From: Flavisolibacter nicotianae
GTDB lineage: Bacteria; Bacteroidota; Bacteroidia; Chitinophagales; Chitinophagaceae
Direction of reading: 5' to 3'
Assembly: GCF_003628535.1 (NCBI RefSeq)
Contig: NZ_RBCI01000012.1
Coordinates: 1-64,000, forward strand
Length of the DNA stretch: 64,000 nucleotides
Part shown: piece by piece, positions 8,190-15,856 of the stretch
Numbering within the stretch: the first letter of the stretch is position 1
How the letters are laid out: each line of letters opens with the position of its first letter
Translations under genes and position numbers: made by a program
Notes under the pieces: model-generated
What the model was told of the DNA's origin: nothing
Database searches by the model: none
Seen by the model: the letters and a program-made list of their open reading frames with translations, nothing else

Positions 8190-8229
8190 GTTTAGTTTCG
8201 GATTATTCGTTAACACTACTGTTAGGCGC
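8190..8229 (+). other. putative attI and first cassette boundary
   Basis: TTTAGTTTCGGATTATTCGTTAA at 8191-8213 resembles TTAATTTGGATAATAATTGTTA at 59311-59332, which sits at the same place relative to a recombinase remnant and an array start. A GTTAAC box (8209) is followed 12 bp later by GTTAGGCGC (8221), the start of the first cassette. The attI role is an inference from position and similarity. Confidence 0.4.
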
Positions 8230-8408
8230 AATCACCGAGCAGGCCACCCGCCCAATTCTACTATCCTTCGCCCAAGTGCTGAAATGTAGAACCCAAAACA
8301 ATCACATGAATATTTGCTCCACAGGCTATCGCACAATTCCCATTCGGCTAATAGTTCTTGATATGAGGCTTTTTGTATGTCTATCATCTTTTGAATAATG
8401 CGCCTAAC
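8221..8408 (+). other. short first cassette without a recognisable gene
   Basis: The unit begins GTTAGGCGC (8221) and its attC opens with GCGCCTAAC (8400), a perfect 9-bp match. Only about 170 bp lie between them. The sole candidate is a 30-codon ORF at 8306-8398 that ends just before R''. It may encode a peptide, a promoter or a regulatory RNA, or nothing. Confidence 0.5.
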
Positions 8409-8495
8409 AAGCGGTTTTATGCTATGCCTGTAAGGCAGGTTAATAATTTATAGTTCGTGTTGGCACAGCATAAAGCCGCCCCAACGTTGGCGGCT
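8400..8495 (+). other. attC-like cassette site
   Basis: R'' GCGCCTAAC matches its own cassette start at 8221. Inner arms AGCGGTTTTATGCTATGCC and GGCACAGCATAAAGCCGC pair. R' is CGTTGGCGGC at 8485. At 96 bp it is the shortest site, with a small loop. Confidence 0.85.
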
Positions 8496-8532
8496 ATTGT
8501 CAGTTCGCCAATTAATGTGAGACTTTAAGCTT

Positions 8533-9636
8533 ATGTTACAACCAAAACAACTTACCACTCTTCTGTTGATGTTCATCTTTTATTCCTGCAATAACAGCAG
8601 TAAATATCCCTATGCCATCAAAGACTTCGGAAAAAAACTTCAGCCTTATTTGGTAAAAATAGTTGACAAGGGGATTGTGATGCACAGCGACAGCGCCTTA
8701 CGACACATGGCAACTGATGCGGAACTTGAACGTCTTGGCATGTCTGAGCATCCAATTCTTCGGGCCACAGCTTTCCGGGAAATGCTGCAGCGGAAGTCCT
8801 TCAATCATTTTGATATACTAATGGCGCATCTTGACGACACAGCCCTTGTTTTCACGGACGCAGGAGAATTTGGCATCTGGGATAGAAAGGTTTCAGACGA
8901 CATTTTGCAGGAAGCAGCCTGGAAAACAAAGGAAGCAAAGGCCAAGACAGTTGACCAAGTCCTCACCAAACACAACTTTTTGCGGTCTGCGTATATCATT
9001 TTGGAGGACTTGGAGCCACAACAAAAATACTACCCCTTCATTAAGGACATGGCAACACGTCAGCGGCGTGTAGATCCTTATGGTGGCGACGAAGTGCCTT
9101 TTGGCGACCTTGAGTACGCTCTCTACGGACTTTCCAAGTTTAAACGACAGGCGGATATCGACATCATCAAGCAAAGATTGATGGCGAATATCTGGAAGTT
9201 GAGCAGGACGTCTTTTCGCTTACTGAAAGAATATCCTGATACGGCCTATTTTGACGTTCTACAGACTTACCATCACCGGCAATTTTATAAGTTTTCGGGT
9301 AAAAGGCCGGGCGGTTTTTCCGGGTTTCCCTCGGATAGAGCGGCCCCAGAAGATTTTATTCAGGCCTTGGTGGCACAGCAAAACGAAAAAAGCGCAGGCC
9401 TACTGGACACGATTCTTACATACCTGCCAAAGTATACGTCTTTGTCTGACAAAGAATCAATCATCAATGTCCTTATCGAAGAGGTGTGGGACCATCCTTG
9501 CCCTGCCTATGCAGCACTGAGACAGAAAATCAAGCCGAAAGCTGAAGAACTAGCGAAGTGGCGACTTAGCATTCCGATTGACCGACACGAAGAACCCATT
9601 GACACGACCAAGGAAAACTATCGGTGGTATCCTTAA
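8533..9636 (+). CDS. cassette-borne lipoprotein, hypothetical
   Basis: 367 residues with signal peptide and lipobox (MFIFYSC, Cys at about residue 19, followed by NNSS). The mature protein is largely helical, with repeated helix-pair regions resembling HEAT-like solenoids, but no named domain is recognised. It is single in its cassette: the unit starts GTTGGCGGCT (8486) and closes with AGCCGCCAAC (9647), a 10-bp match. An envelope location is likely. The function is unknown. Confidence 0.7.
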   Translation: MLQPKQLTTLLLMFIFYSCNNSSKYPYAIKDFGKKLQPYLVKIVDKGIVMHSDSALRHMATDAELERLGMSEHPILRATAFREMLQRKSFNHFDILMAHLDDTALVFTDAGEFGIWDRKVSDDILQEAAWKTKEAKAKTVDQVLTKHNFLRSAYIILEDLEPQQKYYPFIKDMATRQRRVDPYGGDEVPFGDLEYALYGLSKFKRQADIDIIKQRLMANIWKLSRTSFRLLKEYPDTAYFDVLQTYHHRQFYKFSGKRPGGFSGFPSDRAAPEDFIQALVAQQNEKSAGLLDTILTYLPKYTSLSDKESIINVLIEEVWDHPCPAYAALRQKIKPKAEELAKWRLSIPIDRHEEPIDTTKENYRWYP

Positions 9637-9646
9637 CTGCAACAAC

Positions 9647-9846
9647 AGCCGCCAACAGCGGCTTTCTACTATGCTGGCTGACGGATGAAACATCCGCAAC
9701 AAATTGCTACCAACGACAGTTTGGACAGACGAAACATCAATCATCAAAAGAATTTATATTGTACTCTAAACCGTTAACCGGCTTACGCTTCGGCTGACCA
9801 AACGCTGGACACCAGCACAGCAGAAAGCCGATTAACGTTGGCAGCC
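9647..9846 (+). other. attC-like cassette site, long type
   Basis: R'' AGCCGCCAAC is the exact complement of the cassette start at 8486. Arm GCGGCTTTCTACTATGCTGGC pairs with CCAGCACAGCAGAAAGCCG, and a ~110-bp loop region lies between. R' is CGTTGGCAGCC at 9836. It is the same long subtype as the sites near 13390, 16831 and 28711. Confidence 0.9.
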
Positions 9847-9918
9847 ATTCTTGATACAGCCATTCATCCGATGTAAATTGTAAAGACAACAAACACTAAC
9901 ACTGCTAAACTGACTGAC

Positions 9919-10995
9919 ATGAGAGTTAACTTAGTATCAATCATCCTTATTAGTCTCTTAATACTTGGAGCAGCATCATGCAAAAGGAAAGACTTTTTGA
10001 TGAACATCAAGTTTGGTTTGTCTGACACATTGATGAAAGCCGAAACAAACAGATTAGTAAAAGATGGAGAAGTTTTTTTGGAAGTAAAGGGTGATGACAC
10101 AACCTATTATCATAACATTGACGTAGATGGAAATATTTACAAAGCTCAAGTTTATTTTAATTCAGATGCTCTAAAAACAGGACCTCTTAGAAGTTATGAT
10201 TATAGTTTAACCACCGTGCCGTTTGCACAGTCTGGCAATGACACCGTTAGCAAAGATGGCTACAAAGTAACTCACTGGGAAATTTTCAAGGCTTCTGATT
10301 TCGAGAAATTGAAGTCATATCTTGACAAAAAATATGGCAGTGGCGTTTTTTCAACCAATAAAGGAACATTTGGCAACGACACAATTTATAAGTACGAAAC
10401 AAAAGAAGCTGATTTACTTCTTACTCATGGAAAGAAGGAAGATGGTTTATTTTGGGGCGTTCCTGTAAAAGTTCCATTCTACACACTGGCATACTTAGAA
10501 ATTAAAAGCAAATCATATGAAGCTGATTACGCAAAAGAAAGAGAGCGAAGAAGAAAAGAACTAAAGCCTGAAGAAGTAGTCTGGATAAACTTTGACCCAC
10601 CAAAGATAAGATACGATGAAAACTCTATGGCTGCTGATACAAGCTTTTTCAGCTTCAGTTCAAACCCTGAACCAGTAATAACTATCAATGCAAACAGTGA
10701 AACTTATGCTACGCATGTAATTGATGAAGATATTACCGAATGTAAAGGAATACTTTCGATAATGGATGCGTATGATGACACACTTACAAAAACGGAATTG
10801 ATTTACAAGTTCAGAACACCGCTTAGAAGTCCGGCTAAGCAGGAGTGGCGAGTAATGAATTATAATTCCTACAAACTCAATTTGAACAGCTACTTGTTTG
10901 AAAAAATCAAGCGTTTAATTCAAGAAGGCAATACACTAAAAACAAGGTTTACGCCTACGGCAGTTGTATTAGAAAATGGTGATGTGATTAAATGA
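9919..10995 (+). CDS. cassette-borne lipoprotein, hypothetical
   Basis: 358 residues. Signal MRVNLVSIILISLLILGAASC with the lipobox Cys at 21. The mature part is beta-rich and polar, without a recognised domain; a KERERRRKELK helix lies near residue 210. It is the first of two genes in one cassette (9837-11867), 13 bp upstream of the RES-like gene, so the two are probably cotranscribed. The region is AT-richer than the recombinase. Function unknown. Confidence 0.65.
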   Translation: MRVNLVSIILISLLILGAASCKRKDFLMNIKFGLSDTLMKAETNRLVKDGEVFLEVKGDDTTYYHNIDVDGNIYKAQVYFNSDALKTGPLRSYDYSLTTVPFAQSGNDTVSKDGYKVTHWEIFKASDFEKLKSYLDKKYGSGVFSTNKGTFGNDTIYKYETKEADLLLTHGKKEDGLFWGVPVKVPFYTLAYLEIKSKSYEADYAKERERRRKELKPEEVVWINFDPPKIRYDENSMAADTSFFSFSSNPEPVITINANSETYATHVIDEDITECKGILSIMDAYDDTLTKTELIYKFRTPLRSPAKQEWRVMNYNSYKLNLNSYLFEKIKRLIQEGNTLKTRFTPTAVVLENGDVIK

Positions 10996-11008
10996 AAATG
11001 GAGATAAA

Positions 11009-11854
11009 ATGACAGAGACGATTGCTAAAGAAGTGATAGACGCACTTGAAAAAATTAATCCTGAAGCCGAATTTGCTTATGAAGAAGCAGTTAAGACATT
11101 TCTATATTTAGGTCGCTTTCCGGTTTTCATAGACAAGGTTGAGAAGGGTACAAAAATATGTAGAAGCAGAACACACTATAATGATGAGCAATTTTTCAAC
11201 AAGGTTAGCGATGTTTTTATTCCACCACCTAAAGTCGTTTCATCCTATGCTCGTTGTAACAAACCATTTCAGTCAAAGCTTTATGGTTCAGAGAATAGAC
11301 CTACGTCTTACATAGAACTGGTTAGAAGTTGGACAAAAAGTTTCAATAATAAGGAGAAATTATTGGTAACTGTTGGTCAGTGGGAAACGCAGAGAGATTT
11401 CAACTTAGTAATAGTTACTTCGCCAGATGCTAATTTGCGAACATCAGCTTTTGACAAGTATTACGGAAGTCATTTAGACGATTTCATTTCTCAATCTCAA
11501 GACGAAGAAAGGAAAGCATTTGTGAGAATATACAGGTATTTGTTTTGCAAGTTTAGGAATGATGCAGGTGATTTGCATACATATTTAATTACGTCAGCTT
11601 ATTGCAATCTCTCGCTGTGTCTTGCGAAAGAGAGTGCTGACGGCATATATTACCCCAGTGTTATAGCAAAACAAGACCGGGCTATGAACTTTGCATTTAA
11701 TTCAGGTGTTGCAAATCATTTCAACTTCAAACTTTTGACTGTAATTAGAAATGAGATAACAGTTGAGAAAAATCATTTGCAAACTAATTTCAAGGAGACA
11801 GGAATAAATCAAGCAACTTCTTTTGACATTGAGAGAGATGAAATAGTTTGGTAG
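11009..11854 (+). CDS. RES-like domain protein (possible toxin-type enzyme)
   Basis: 281 residues, cytosolic. Residues ~50-130 follow the RES-family pattern: CRSR near the start, PPP, then ARCN, KLYGS, and the acidic residue in SYIELVRSW, followed by a beta-rich stretch (KLLVTVGQWE, FNLVIVT). RES-domain proteins are often toxins that degrade NAD+ or ADP-ribosylate, normally with a cognate Xre-type antitoxin next door; none is present, and the upstream partner is a lipoprotein. The C-terminal ~130 residues are of unknown type. The RES assignment rests on motif reading by eye. The cassette closes with GGCTGCCAAC (11858), a perfect match to its start at 9837. Confidence 0.45.
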   Translation: MTETIAKEVIDALEKINPEAEFAYEEAVKTFLYLGRFPVFIDKVEKGTKICRSRTHYNDEQFFNKVSDVFIPPPKVVSSYARCNKPFQSKLYGSENRPTSYIELVRSWTKSFNNKEKLLVTVGQWETQRDFNLVIVTSPDANLRTSAFDKYYGSHLDDFISQSQDEERKAFVRIYRYLFCKFRNDAGDLHTYLITSAYCNLSLCLAKESADGIYYPSVIAKQDRAMNFAFNSGVANHFNFKLLTVIRNEITVEKNHLQTNFKETGINQATSFDIERDEIVW

Positions 11855-11857
11855 AAC

Positions 11858-11874
11858 GGCTGCCAACAGCGGTT
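11858..11874 (+). other. left part of an attC-like site interrupted by an IS
   Basis: R'' GGCTGCCAAC matches the cassette start at 9837 over 10 bp. It continues AGCGGTT and is then broken at 11875 by an IS1111-like element. The remaining part resumes after the IS at about 13387. Confidence 0.8.
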
Positions 11875-12002
11875 CCTATGTAAAGAGATAGCTGGGGGTT
11901 TCATAAAGTTACATTGGTTTTCAGGGTTTGGAAAAACAAGTTTTCATGCGGTGCAGGAGATGTGTCGTTCACCAGTACAATAGTCTTCCTGCCAGCTGCC
12001 GT

Positions 12003-12292
12003 AACCCTTAATCCGTTTCCCGTTTGATTACTGAAAACCTACGCCAGCTGCCTTTCAGGGTCGTTTTTCTATCCTTCTTACCTTTGTCTCAGCATCCTAT
12101 CAGCAGTCGGTATAAAACCGCTGCAAGCATTTGTAAAAGTAAAGGAAGTGGCGCTGTATGCTTTCTGGAAGCAGTCTACGGGTGTAGCTGCACACGATGT
12201 TTTACAGTCGCCACTTTTATTGTTAGTTTCTTTCATCTCTGCGTTTGCATTTCAAGAGAACTTTCAGGTAAAGAAGTGTTTTCAGCCTGCAC
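12003..12292 (-). ncRNA. candidate bridge/seek guide RNA region of the IS
   Basis: This non-coding end holds AACCGCTG (12116-12123), the reverse complement of the left target flank CAGCGGTT (11867-11874). It also holds ATGCTTTCTG (12158-12167), identical to the right junction (13385-13394). The two lie about 35 nt apart and are flanked by a possible AAGCAT/ATGCTT stem. One match on each strand is what the two target guides of an IS110-family bridge RNA would give. TGTAAAAG (about 12131) and TTTTACA (about 12202) resemble the IS ends and could be donor guides. No transcript evidence exists. Confidence 0.4.
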
Positions 12293-13336
12293 CTAGACCG
12301 TTGCTGGTTGCGGGGTGAGCTGATACGGTTCACCTGTTTTGATCACATGATAGATCCGGCTCAGGGTCTTGGCGGCCAGTTTGATGATTAGCTTTTTGTG
12401 GTCAGCGCCTTTTCGCTCCTGGTAGTACTGCATGAGCACCGGGTCTTTCTTTGCCGCGATCCAGGCAGCTTCAATCAGGTAACTCCGGAGTAGTCCTTTG
12501 CTGCGGTACGTGATGCCACAGGTATAACTTTTCTCGCCACTGCTGCGTACCGAAGGCACCAGTCCAATGTAGCTGGAAAGTTTATCAATGCCCCGGAACC
12601 GCCGGATGTCACCCACTTCTGCCAATAGCCCAATAGCAATAAAGGGACCGACACCGGGAATGCTCCGCAAGAGGTAGTATTCTTTGCGGTACTGCTTGCG
12701 GGCATAGGCTCTGAGTTCGTTACAGATGTGCAGGTATTCCTTTCTGAGAAACTGGTATTCCGAGAGCCTGCTTTTCAGCGTCTCGGTGGCCGGCGTATAG
12801 GACCAGTGCTGTTTATGAAGCCATTGGATAAAGTCTTTGCTCCAATTGATATTATCATACTGAAGCGGAATGGAAGTGCCAAAATAGAGCAGCATCGATT
12901 TAATGTGACACTTGATGCGGCGAAGGTTTTTCACCAGGTCATTGCGCCGGCGGAAAAGACTACGGAACTGCTCTTGTTTGTGCGTGGGCACATAGATGGC
13001 TTTGAGATGTCCAGCAGCCAATTGTTTAGCCAAATAGGCACTGTCTACTTTATCGGTTTTCGTGGTGGATTGCTTGTTGCCCCGGGGAATGTCAGCCGGG
13101 TTCACCACCACCACCTGCCAGCCGACTTTGGTGAGTTCATGATAAATGCCAAAGCCCAGGCAGCAAGCCTCGTAGCAGCACTCCACTTCATGTTTGGGAT
13201 AGTGCTTGGAAACATAGGCGATCAACAGACCGGCATCGGCTTCCATCGAGAACCGCTTCAGTACCAGTTGTCCTTCCTGGATGGTAACCGCCCATGACTT
13301 CTTGTGAACGTCAAGTCCAATAAAAAGTTGTTTCAT
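12293..13336 (-). CDS. IS110-family DEDD transposase
   Basis: 347 residues. The N-terminal RuvC-like DEDD domain shows GLDVHKK (first Asp), CCYEACC (Glu) and KTDKVDSAYLAK (two Asp). The C-terminal Transposase_20 domain shows IPGVGPFIAIGLLAEVGD, LSSYIGLVPS and a Ser-rich segment with the likely catalytic serine. These enzymes recombine DNA guided by an RNA from the element's own non-coding end. Length is normal and the frame is intact, so it may be active. The ATG at 13336 has only about 45 bp between it and the element border. Frames 12728-13297 and 12475-12705 are shadows. Confidence 0.95.
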   Translation of the reverse strand: MKQLFIGLDVHKKSWAVTIQEGQLVLKRFSMEADAGLLIAYVSKHYPKHEVECCYEACCLGFGIYHELTKVGWQVVVVNPADIPRGNKQSTTKTDKVDSAYLAKQLAAGHLKAIYVPTHKQEQFRSLFRRRNDLVKNLRRIKCHIKSMLLYFGTSIPLQYDNINWSKDFIQWLHKQHWSYTPATETLKSRLSEYQFLRKEYLHICNELRAYARKQYRKEYYLLRSIPGVGPFIAIGLLAEVGDIRRFRGIDKLSSYIGLVPSVRSSGEKSYTCGITYRSKGLLRSYLIEAAWIAAKKDPVLMQYYQERKGADHKKLIIKLAAKTLSRIYHVIKTGEPYQLTPQPATV

Positions 13337-13386
13337 AACTTACCTCCATTTGGTTTAGTTCAGGTAAGCTACTCTTTTACATGAAT

Positions 13387-13574
13387 GCTTTCTGCTATGC
13401 TGGCTGACGGAATAAATATCAACAACAAATCGCTTATCAGCTACATATTCGTCAGACGGAACGCAACTGAACATCAGAATAAAACTTGTACATTAGTTTT
13501 CAAATCGGCTTCTCTTCCGGGCTGACCGAACACGGAATACCAGCACAGCAGAAAGCCGATGGACGTTGTGCGTC
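13387..13574 (+). other. right part of the IS-interrupted attC-like site
   Basis: It resumes with CTTTCTGCTATGCTGGCTGACGG, the standard left arm of the long subtype. It pairs with CCAGCACAGCAGAAAGCCG at about 13538-13559 and ends in R' CGTTGTGCGTC (13564). Confidence 0.8.
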
Positions 13575-13616
13575 AGCATTGACGAAACCTGCGGAAAGCA
13601 TTATCTTCAATTTTAA

Positions 13617-14216
13617 ATGAGGTGCCTTCTAGTATTATCACTTGCTTTTTCATCTTGCGCTGCTCCACTAACAAAAATCAGTTGGGACAGGAGAGAAGAG
13701 GGGAATGTGCGTCATATTGGATCAAAATCATTGGAAACGAAGATTGGCCATGCAACTTACAATTTTAGTTTGACGGTATTTTCTGGACCAGTTTCAAAAG
13801 ACTATTGCCTTTTGATTAGTTCATTCTCTCGGATAGAGACCAATTCTGTTGTTTTAATTAAGCTCGGGAATAATGAGGTACTAAAACTGATTGCCAATAA
13901 TGTACATACAGGCCAAGTCGATTTGTCCTCCGCGTATTCATCTACCGTGACAGCACCTACTCGCTACCCTGTGACGACTACCTCTACTGTGATCTCTACA
14001 AAAAAAATTGACTACTATTCGTCTATTTATTCATTGAACCAAGAAGAGCTTAACAAAATTGAAAACAATGGTGTTTATAAAATAAGGATTGAATTTGCAA
14101 ATACATACAATGAGAAAAGTTGGGAAGATGATAAATTGGGCAAATTCATAAGAAGCGCACACGAGGCATTGGAGCTGCAATTACAGCAACCAAATACAAT
14201 CGAACAAGGTTTCTAG
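13617..14216 (+). CDS. cassette-borne secreted or lipoprotein, hypothetical
   Basis: 199 residues; signal peptide MRCLLVLSLAFSSC with a lipobox-like Cys at 14, then AAPLTK. The mature part is beta-rich with a Thr/Ser-rich segment (TVTAPTRYPVTTTS). No family is recognised. It is alone in its cassette, which starts GTTGTGCGT (13565) and closes with ACGCACAAC (14268). Confidence 0.6.
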   Translation: MRCLLVLSLAFSSCAAPLTKISWDRREEGNVRHIGSKSLETKIGHATYNFSLTVFSGPVSKDYCLLISSFSRIETNSVVLIKLGNNEVLKLIANNVHTGQVDLSSAYSSTVTAPTRYPVTTTSTVISTKKIDYYSSIYSLNQEELNKIENNGVYKIRIEFANTYNEKSWEDDKLGKFIRSAHEALELQLQQPNTIEQGF

Positions 14217-14267
14217 TAAACAAGCATTTGCATTTTGTTATCGTGACCGTATCCTTACATATGCCGA

Positions 14268-14405
14268 ACGCACAACAACGGTTTTGCGTCATGTGGGCCG
14301 ACATACATAGACTCAACTAATCAAGTTTATTGAACTTTTGTAATAAATTTAGGCAGATGTTCAAGGAATGCCCACACGAACGCAAAGCCCTTTCCGTTAG
14401 CGGCG
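14268..14405 (+). other. attC-like cassette site
   Basis: R'' ACGCACAAC matches the cassette start at 13565 over 9 bp. Arms CGGTTTTGCGTCATGTGGGC and GCCCACACGAACGCAAAGCC pair with a bulge. R' is CGTTAGCGGCG at 14395. Confidence 0.85.
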
Positions 14406-14434
14406 AAAAGAAGTACACCTAAATATGAAGACAA

Positions 14435-15061
14435 ATGACTAGGATTATTCTTTTTGTGCTTGTTGCATTTTTCGCGAACTGTGCCAAAGGGCAAAAGCAT
14501 CGATTGCCACCTTCTCCGAAATTTCCGACGCAAAAACAACTGCAGCAAGAAGAGAAAAATCATACCTGTGTCCACAGAGACAAGTACACATCTAAACAAA
14601 GGCTTCTTTTTTATCCTTTCAACAGTGCTGCTAAAGTCATAGTGGCCTCCTTTGACAACAAACCAGATGTTAACGGTATGATTGAAATTGGCGGTAATAG
14701 GCTCCCGATGAAAAACGACACTATCGATTTTGCTGCACTTGATGAAATGAGGCAACTGGAGGAAAGGCAAATAGATACCCTGACTGACATCCTATACAAC
14801 ACCGGCTTTGGAAGAGGCATATTCACCATGACTGGGGCAGGCTGTTACAATCCAAGAAACGCCATTCTATTCGTTAACAAACATGGCAAGGCGTTCGCCT
14901 TCATGGAACTTTGTTTTGAATGCGGTGGTCACCGGGTTAGTTCAAAGAAGGTAAACACGGGAGAGTTTTGTGATGGGAAGTACGACTTACTAAAGAGTTT
15001 TTTTGCCAAGACTGGCATTGAAATAGGGATAACAAAAGGAGCAGGTTTACACACAAAATAG
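14435..15061 (+). CDS. cassette-borne secreted protein, hypothetical
   Basis: 208 residues. Signal MTRIILFVLVAFFANC, with Cys at 16 as a possible lipobox (ANC), then AKGQ. The central part is mixed; the C-terminal half has CFECGGHR and GEFCDGKYD, so four cysteines may bind a metal or form disulfides. No domain is recognised. The cassette starts GTTAGCGGCG (14396) and closes with CGCCGCTAAC (15063), a perfect 10-bp match beginning 2 bp after the stop. Confidence 0.65.
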   Translation: MTRIILFVLVAFFANCAKGQKHRLPPSPKFPTQKQLQQEEKNHTCVHRDKYTSKQRLLFYPFNSAAKVIVASFDNKPDVNGMIEIGGNRLPMKNDTIDFAALDEMRQLEERQIDTLTDILYNTGFGRGIFTMTGAGCYNPRNAILFVNKHGKAFAFMELCFECGGHRVSSKKVNTGEFCDGKYDLLKSFFAKTGIEIGITKGAGLHTK

Positions 15062-15062
15062 G

Positions 15063-15202
15063 CGCCGCTAACAGGACGCTTTTTGAAAGCGGGGCAGATG
15101 TGCTAGTTTTTGATAACAAAATAATATTCAACAGCAGTGCAGAAGTGAGGCAATATATTTCCAAATACCCCACCTTCACAAAGCGCTGCTGAGTTATGCG
15201 CC
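15063..15202 (+). other. attC-like cassette site, short type
   Basis: R'' CGCCGCTAAC matches the start at 14396 over 10 bp. The left arm AGGACGCTTTTTGAAAGCGGGG pairs imperfectly with CCCCACCTTCACAAAGCGCT. The loop holds AACAAAATAATATTCAACAGCAGTGC, a variant of a sequence shared with the sites near 17770, 27427 and 59925. R' is GTTATGCGCC (15193). Confidence 0.85.
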
Positions 15203-15226
15203 AAGGTTCAATCCACCATTCCAACT

Positions 15227-15679
15227 ATGTCGAAAGAAATTAGCCTGAAAATAGTGCTACAAAACCCAGTTGAGGGGACCATCTATGGGCTGCAGAAAGG
15301 TAAGGGTCCTGACTATGAGACCGTGCAGGCTCAACTCGGAGATGGCCGGGATTTGACCTTTGAGTTTACTGTTCACCTAAAAGATGCAGATGGGTCGCTT
15401 CCCACCATCACTGGTCCTTTTGTTCAGGGCCCAGCAGGGAACCGGTTCGTTTATATTGGTATTGGCAGCTATGCCGGTCAACCGGGAGCCGCCTTGAGTG
15501 GCCGCATGAAGGTTCCCCTTCCGGAAGCGACTTTCCAAAACATACGATCTGATGAAGGAGGTTCTCTCTGGTCCTGCACAGTCCCTGGCAGAAATAGCGA
15601 TGGGAAACCTGTTTTTGCAACGGTGAAGCCTTTTGGAGGATGGTCGGTAAACAACCAAGTCGATGGAGCAGGCGCATAA
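15227..15679 (+). CDS. DUF5990-like protein
   Basis: 150 residues, cytosolic, beta-rich. The sequence style (KIVLQNPVEGTIYGLQKGKG, then PFVQGPAGNRFVYIGIGSYAGQ, then RMKVPL) matches DUF5990, a small family of unknown function found in Bacteroidota. The stop codon lies within the R'' box of its attC (15671-15680). The cassette ends match over 10 bp (GTTATGCGCC at 15193). Confidence 0.7.
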   Translation: MSKEISLKIVLQNPVEGTIYGLQKGKGPDYETVQAQLGDGRDLTFEFTVHLKDADGSLPTITGPFVQGPAGNRFVYIGIGSYAGQPGAALSGRMKVPLPEATFQNIRSDEGGSLWSCTVPGRNSDGKPVFATVKPFGGWSVNNQVDGAGA

Positions 15680-15810
15680 CACAGGCTTCAAGCAATACGG
15701 GCAGCCGAATATATTTTCTACAGAAGAATTGCTATTTTGCTTCATCAGATAAGTCAGGCTGAAGTACAACAAATTCCCGTACTGCTTAAAGCCTCGCCAC
15801 GTTGTAAGGA
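15671..15810 (+). other. attC-like cassette site
   Basis: R'' GGCGCATAAC matches the cassette start at 15193 over 10 bp. Arms AGGCTTCAAGCAATACGGG and CCCGTACTGCTTAAAGCCT pair almost completely. R' is CGTTGTAAGG at 15800. Confidence 0.9.
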
Positions 15811-15856
15811 ACCCGGTCAAGAGGCTGTTAATTAATTAATTCTTAAACAGCGCAAT

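Larger units (their letters stand above)
11875..13386 (-). mobile_element. IS110-superfamily element, IS1111-like, inserted in attC
   Basis: The transposase gene is on the minus strand. Subterminal inverted repeats bracket it: ATGTAAAGAGATAGCT (11878-11893) and AGCTACTCTTTTACAT (13367-13382), near-perfect complements. The long non-coding end (about 420 bp) lies downstream of the transposase, as in the IS1111 group, and the upstream end is only about 45 bp. The flanks are the two parts of one attC-like site. Known IS1111-attC group elements target integron attC sites; this one behaves the same way here. The exact borders are estimated. Confidence 0.8.

Noticed and set aside
9647-9846. The intergenic palindromes as simple transcription terminators
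   Set aside because: Most lack a T run, are far longer than terminators and carry the R''/R' boxes. They may still slow transcription.
11009-11854. Calling the gene a complete RES-Xre toxin-antitoxin system
   Set aside because: No Xre-type antitoxin is adjacent and the RES motifs were read by eye only.
12024-12296. 90-codon ORF in the IS non-coding end
   Set aside because: No protein-like pattern; the region fits a non-coding IS1111-type end with guide-like matches.
12728-13297. 189-codon ORF on the plus strand
   Set aside because: Antisense shadow of the IS110-family transposase at 12293-13336.
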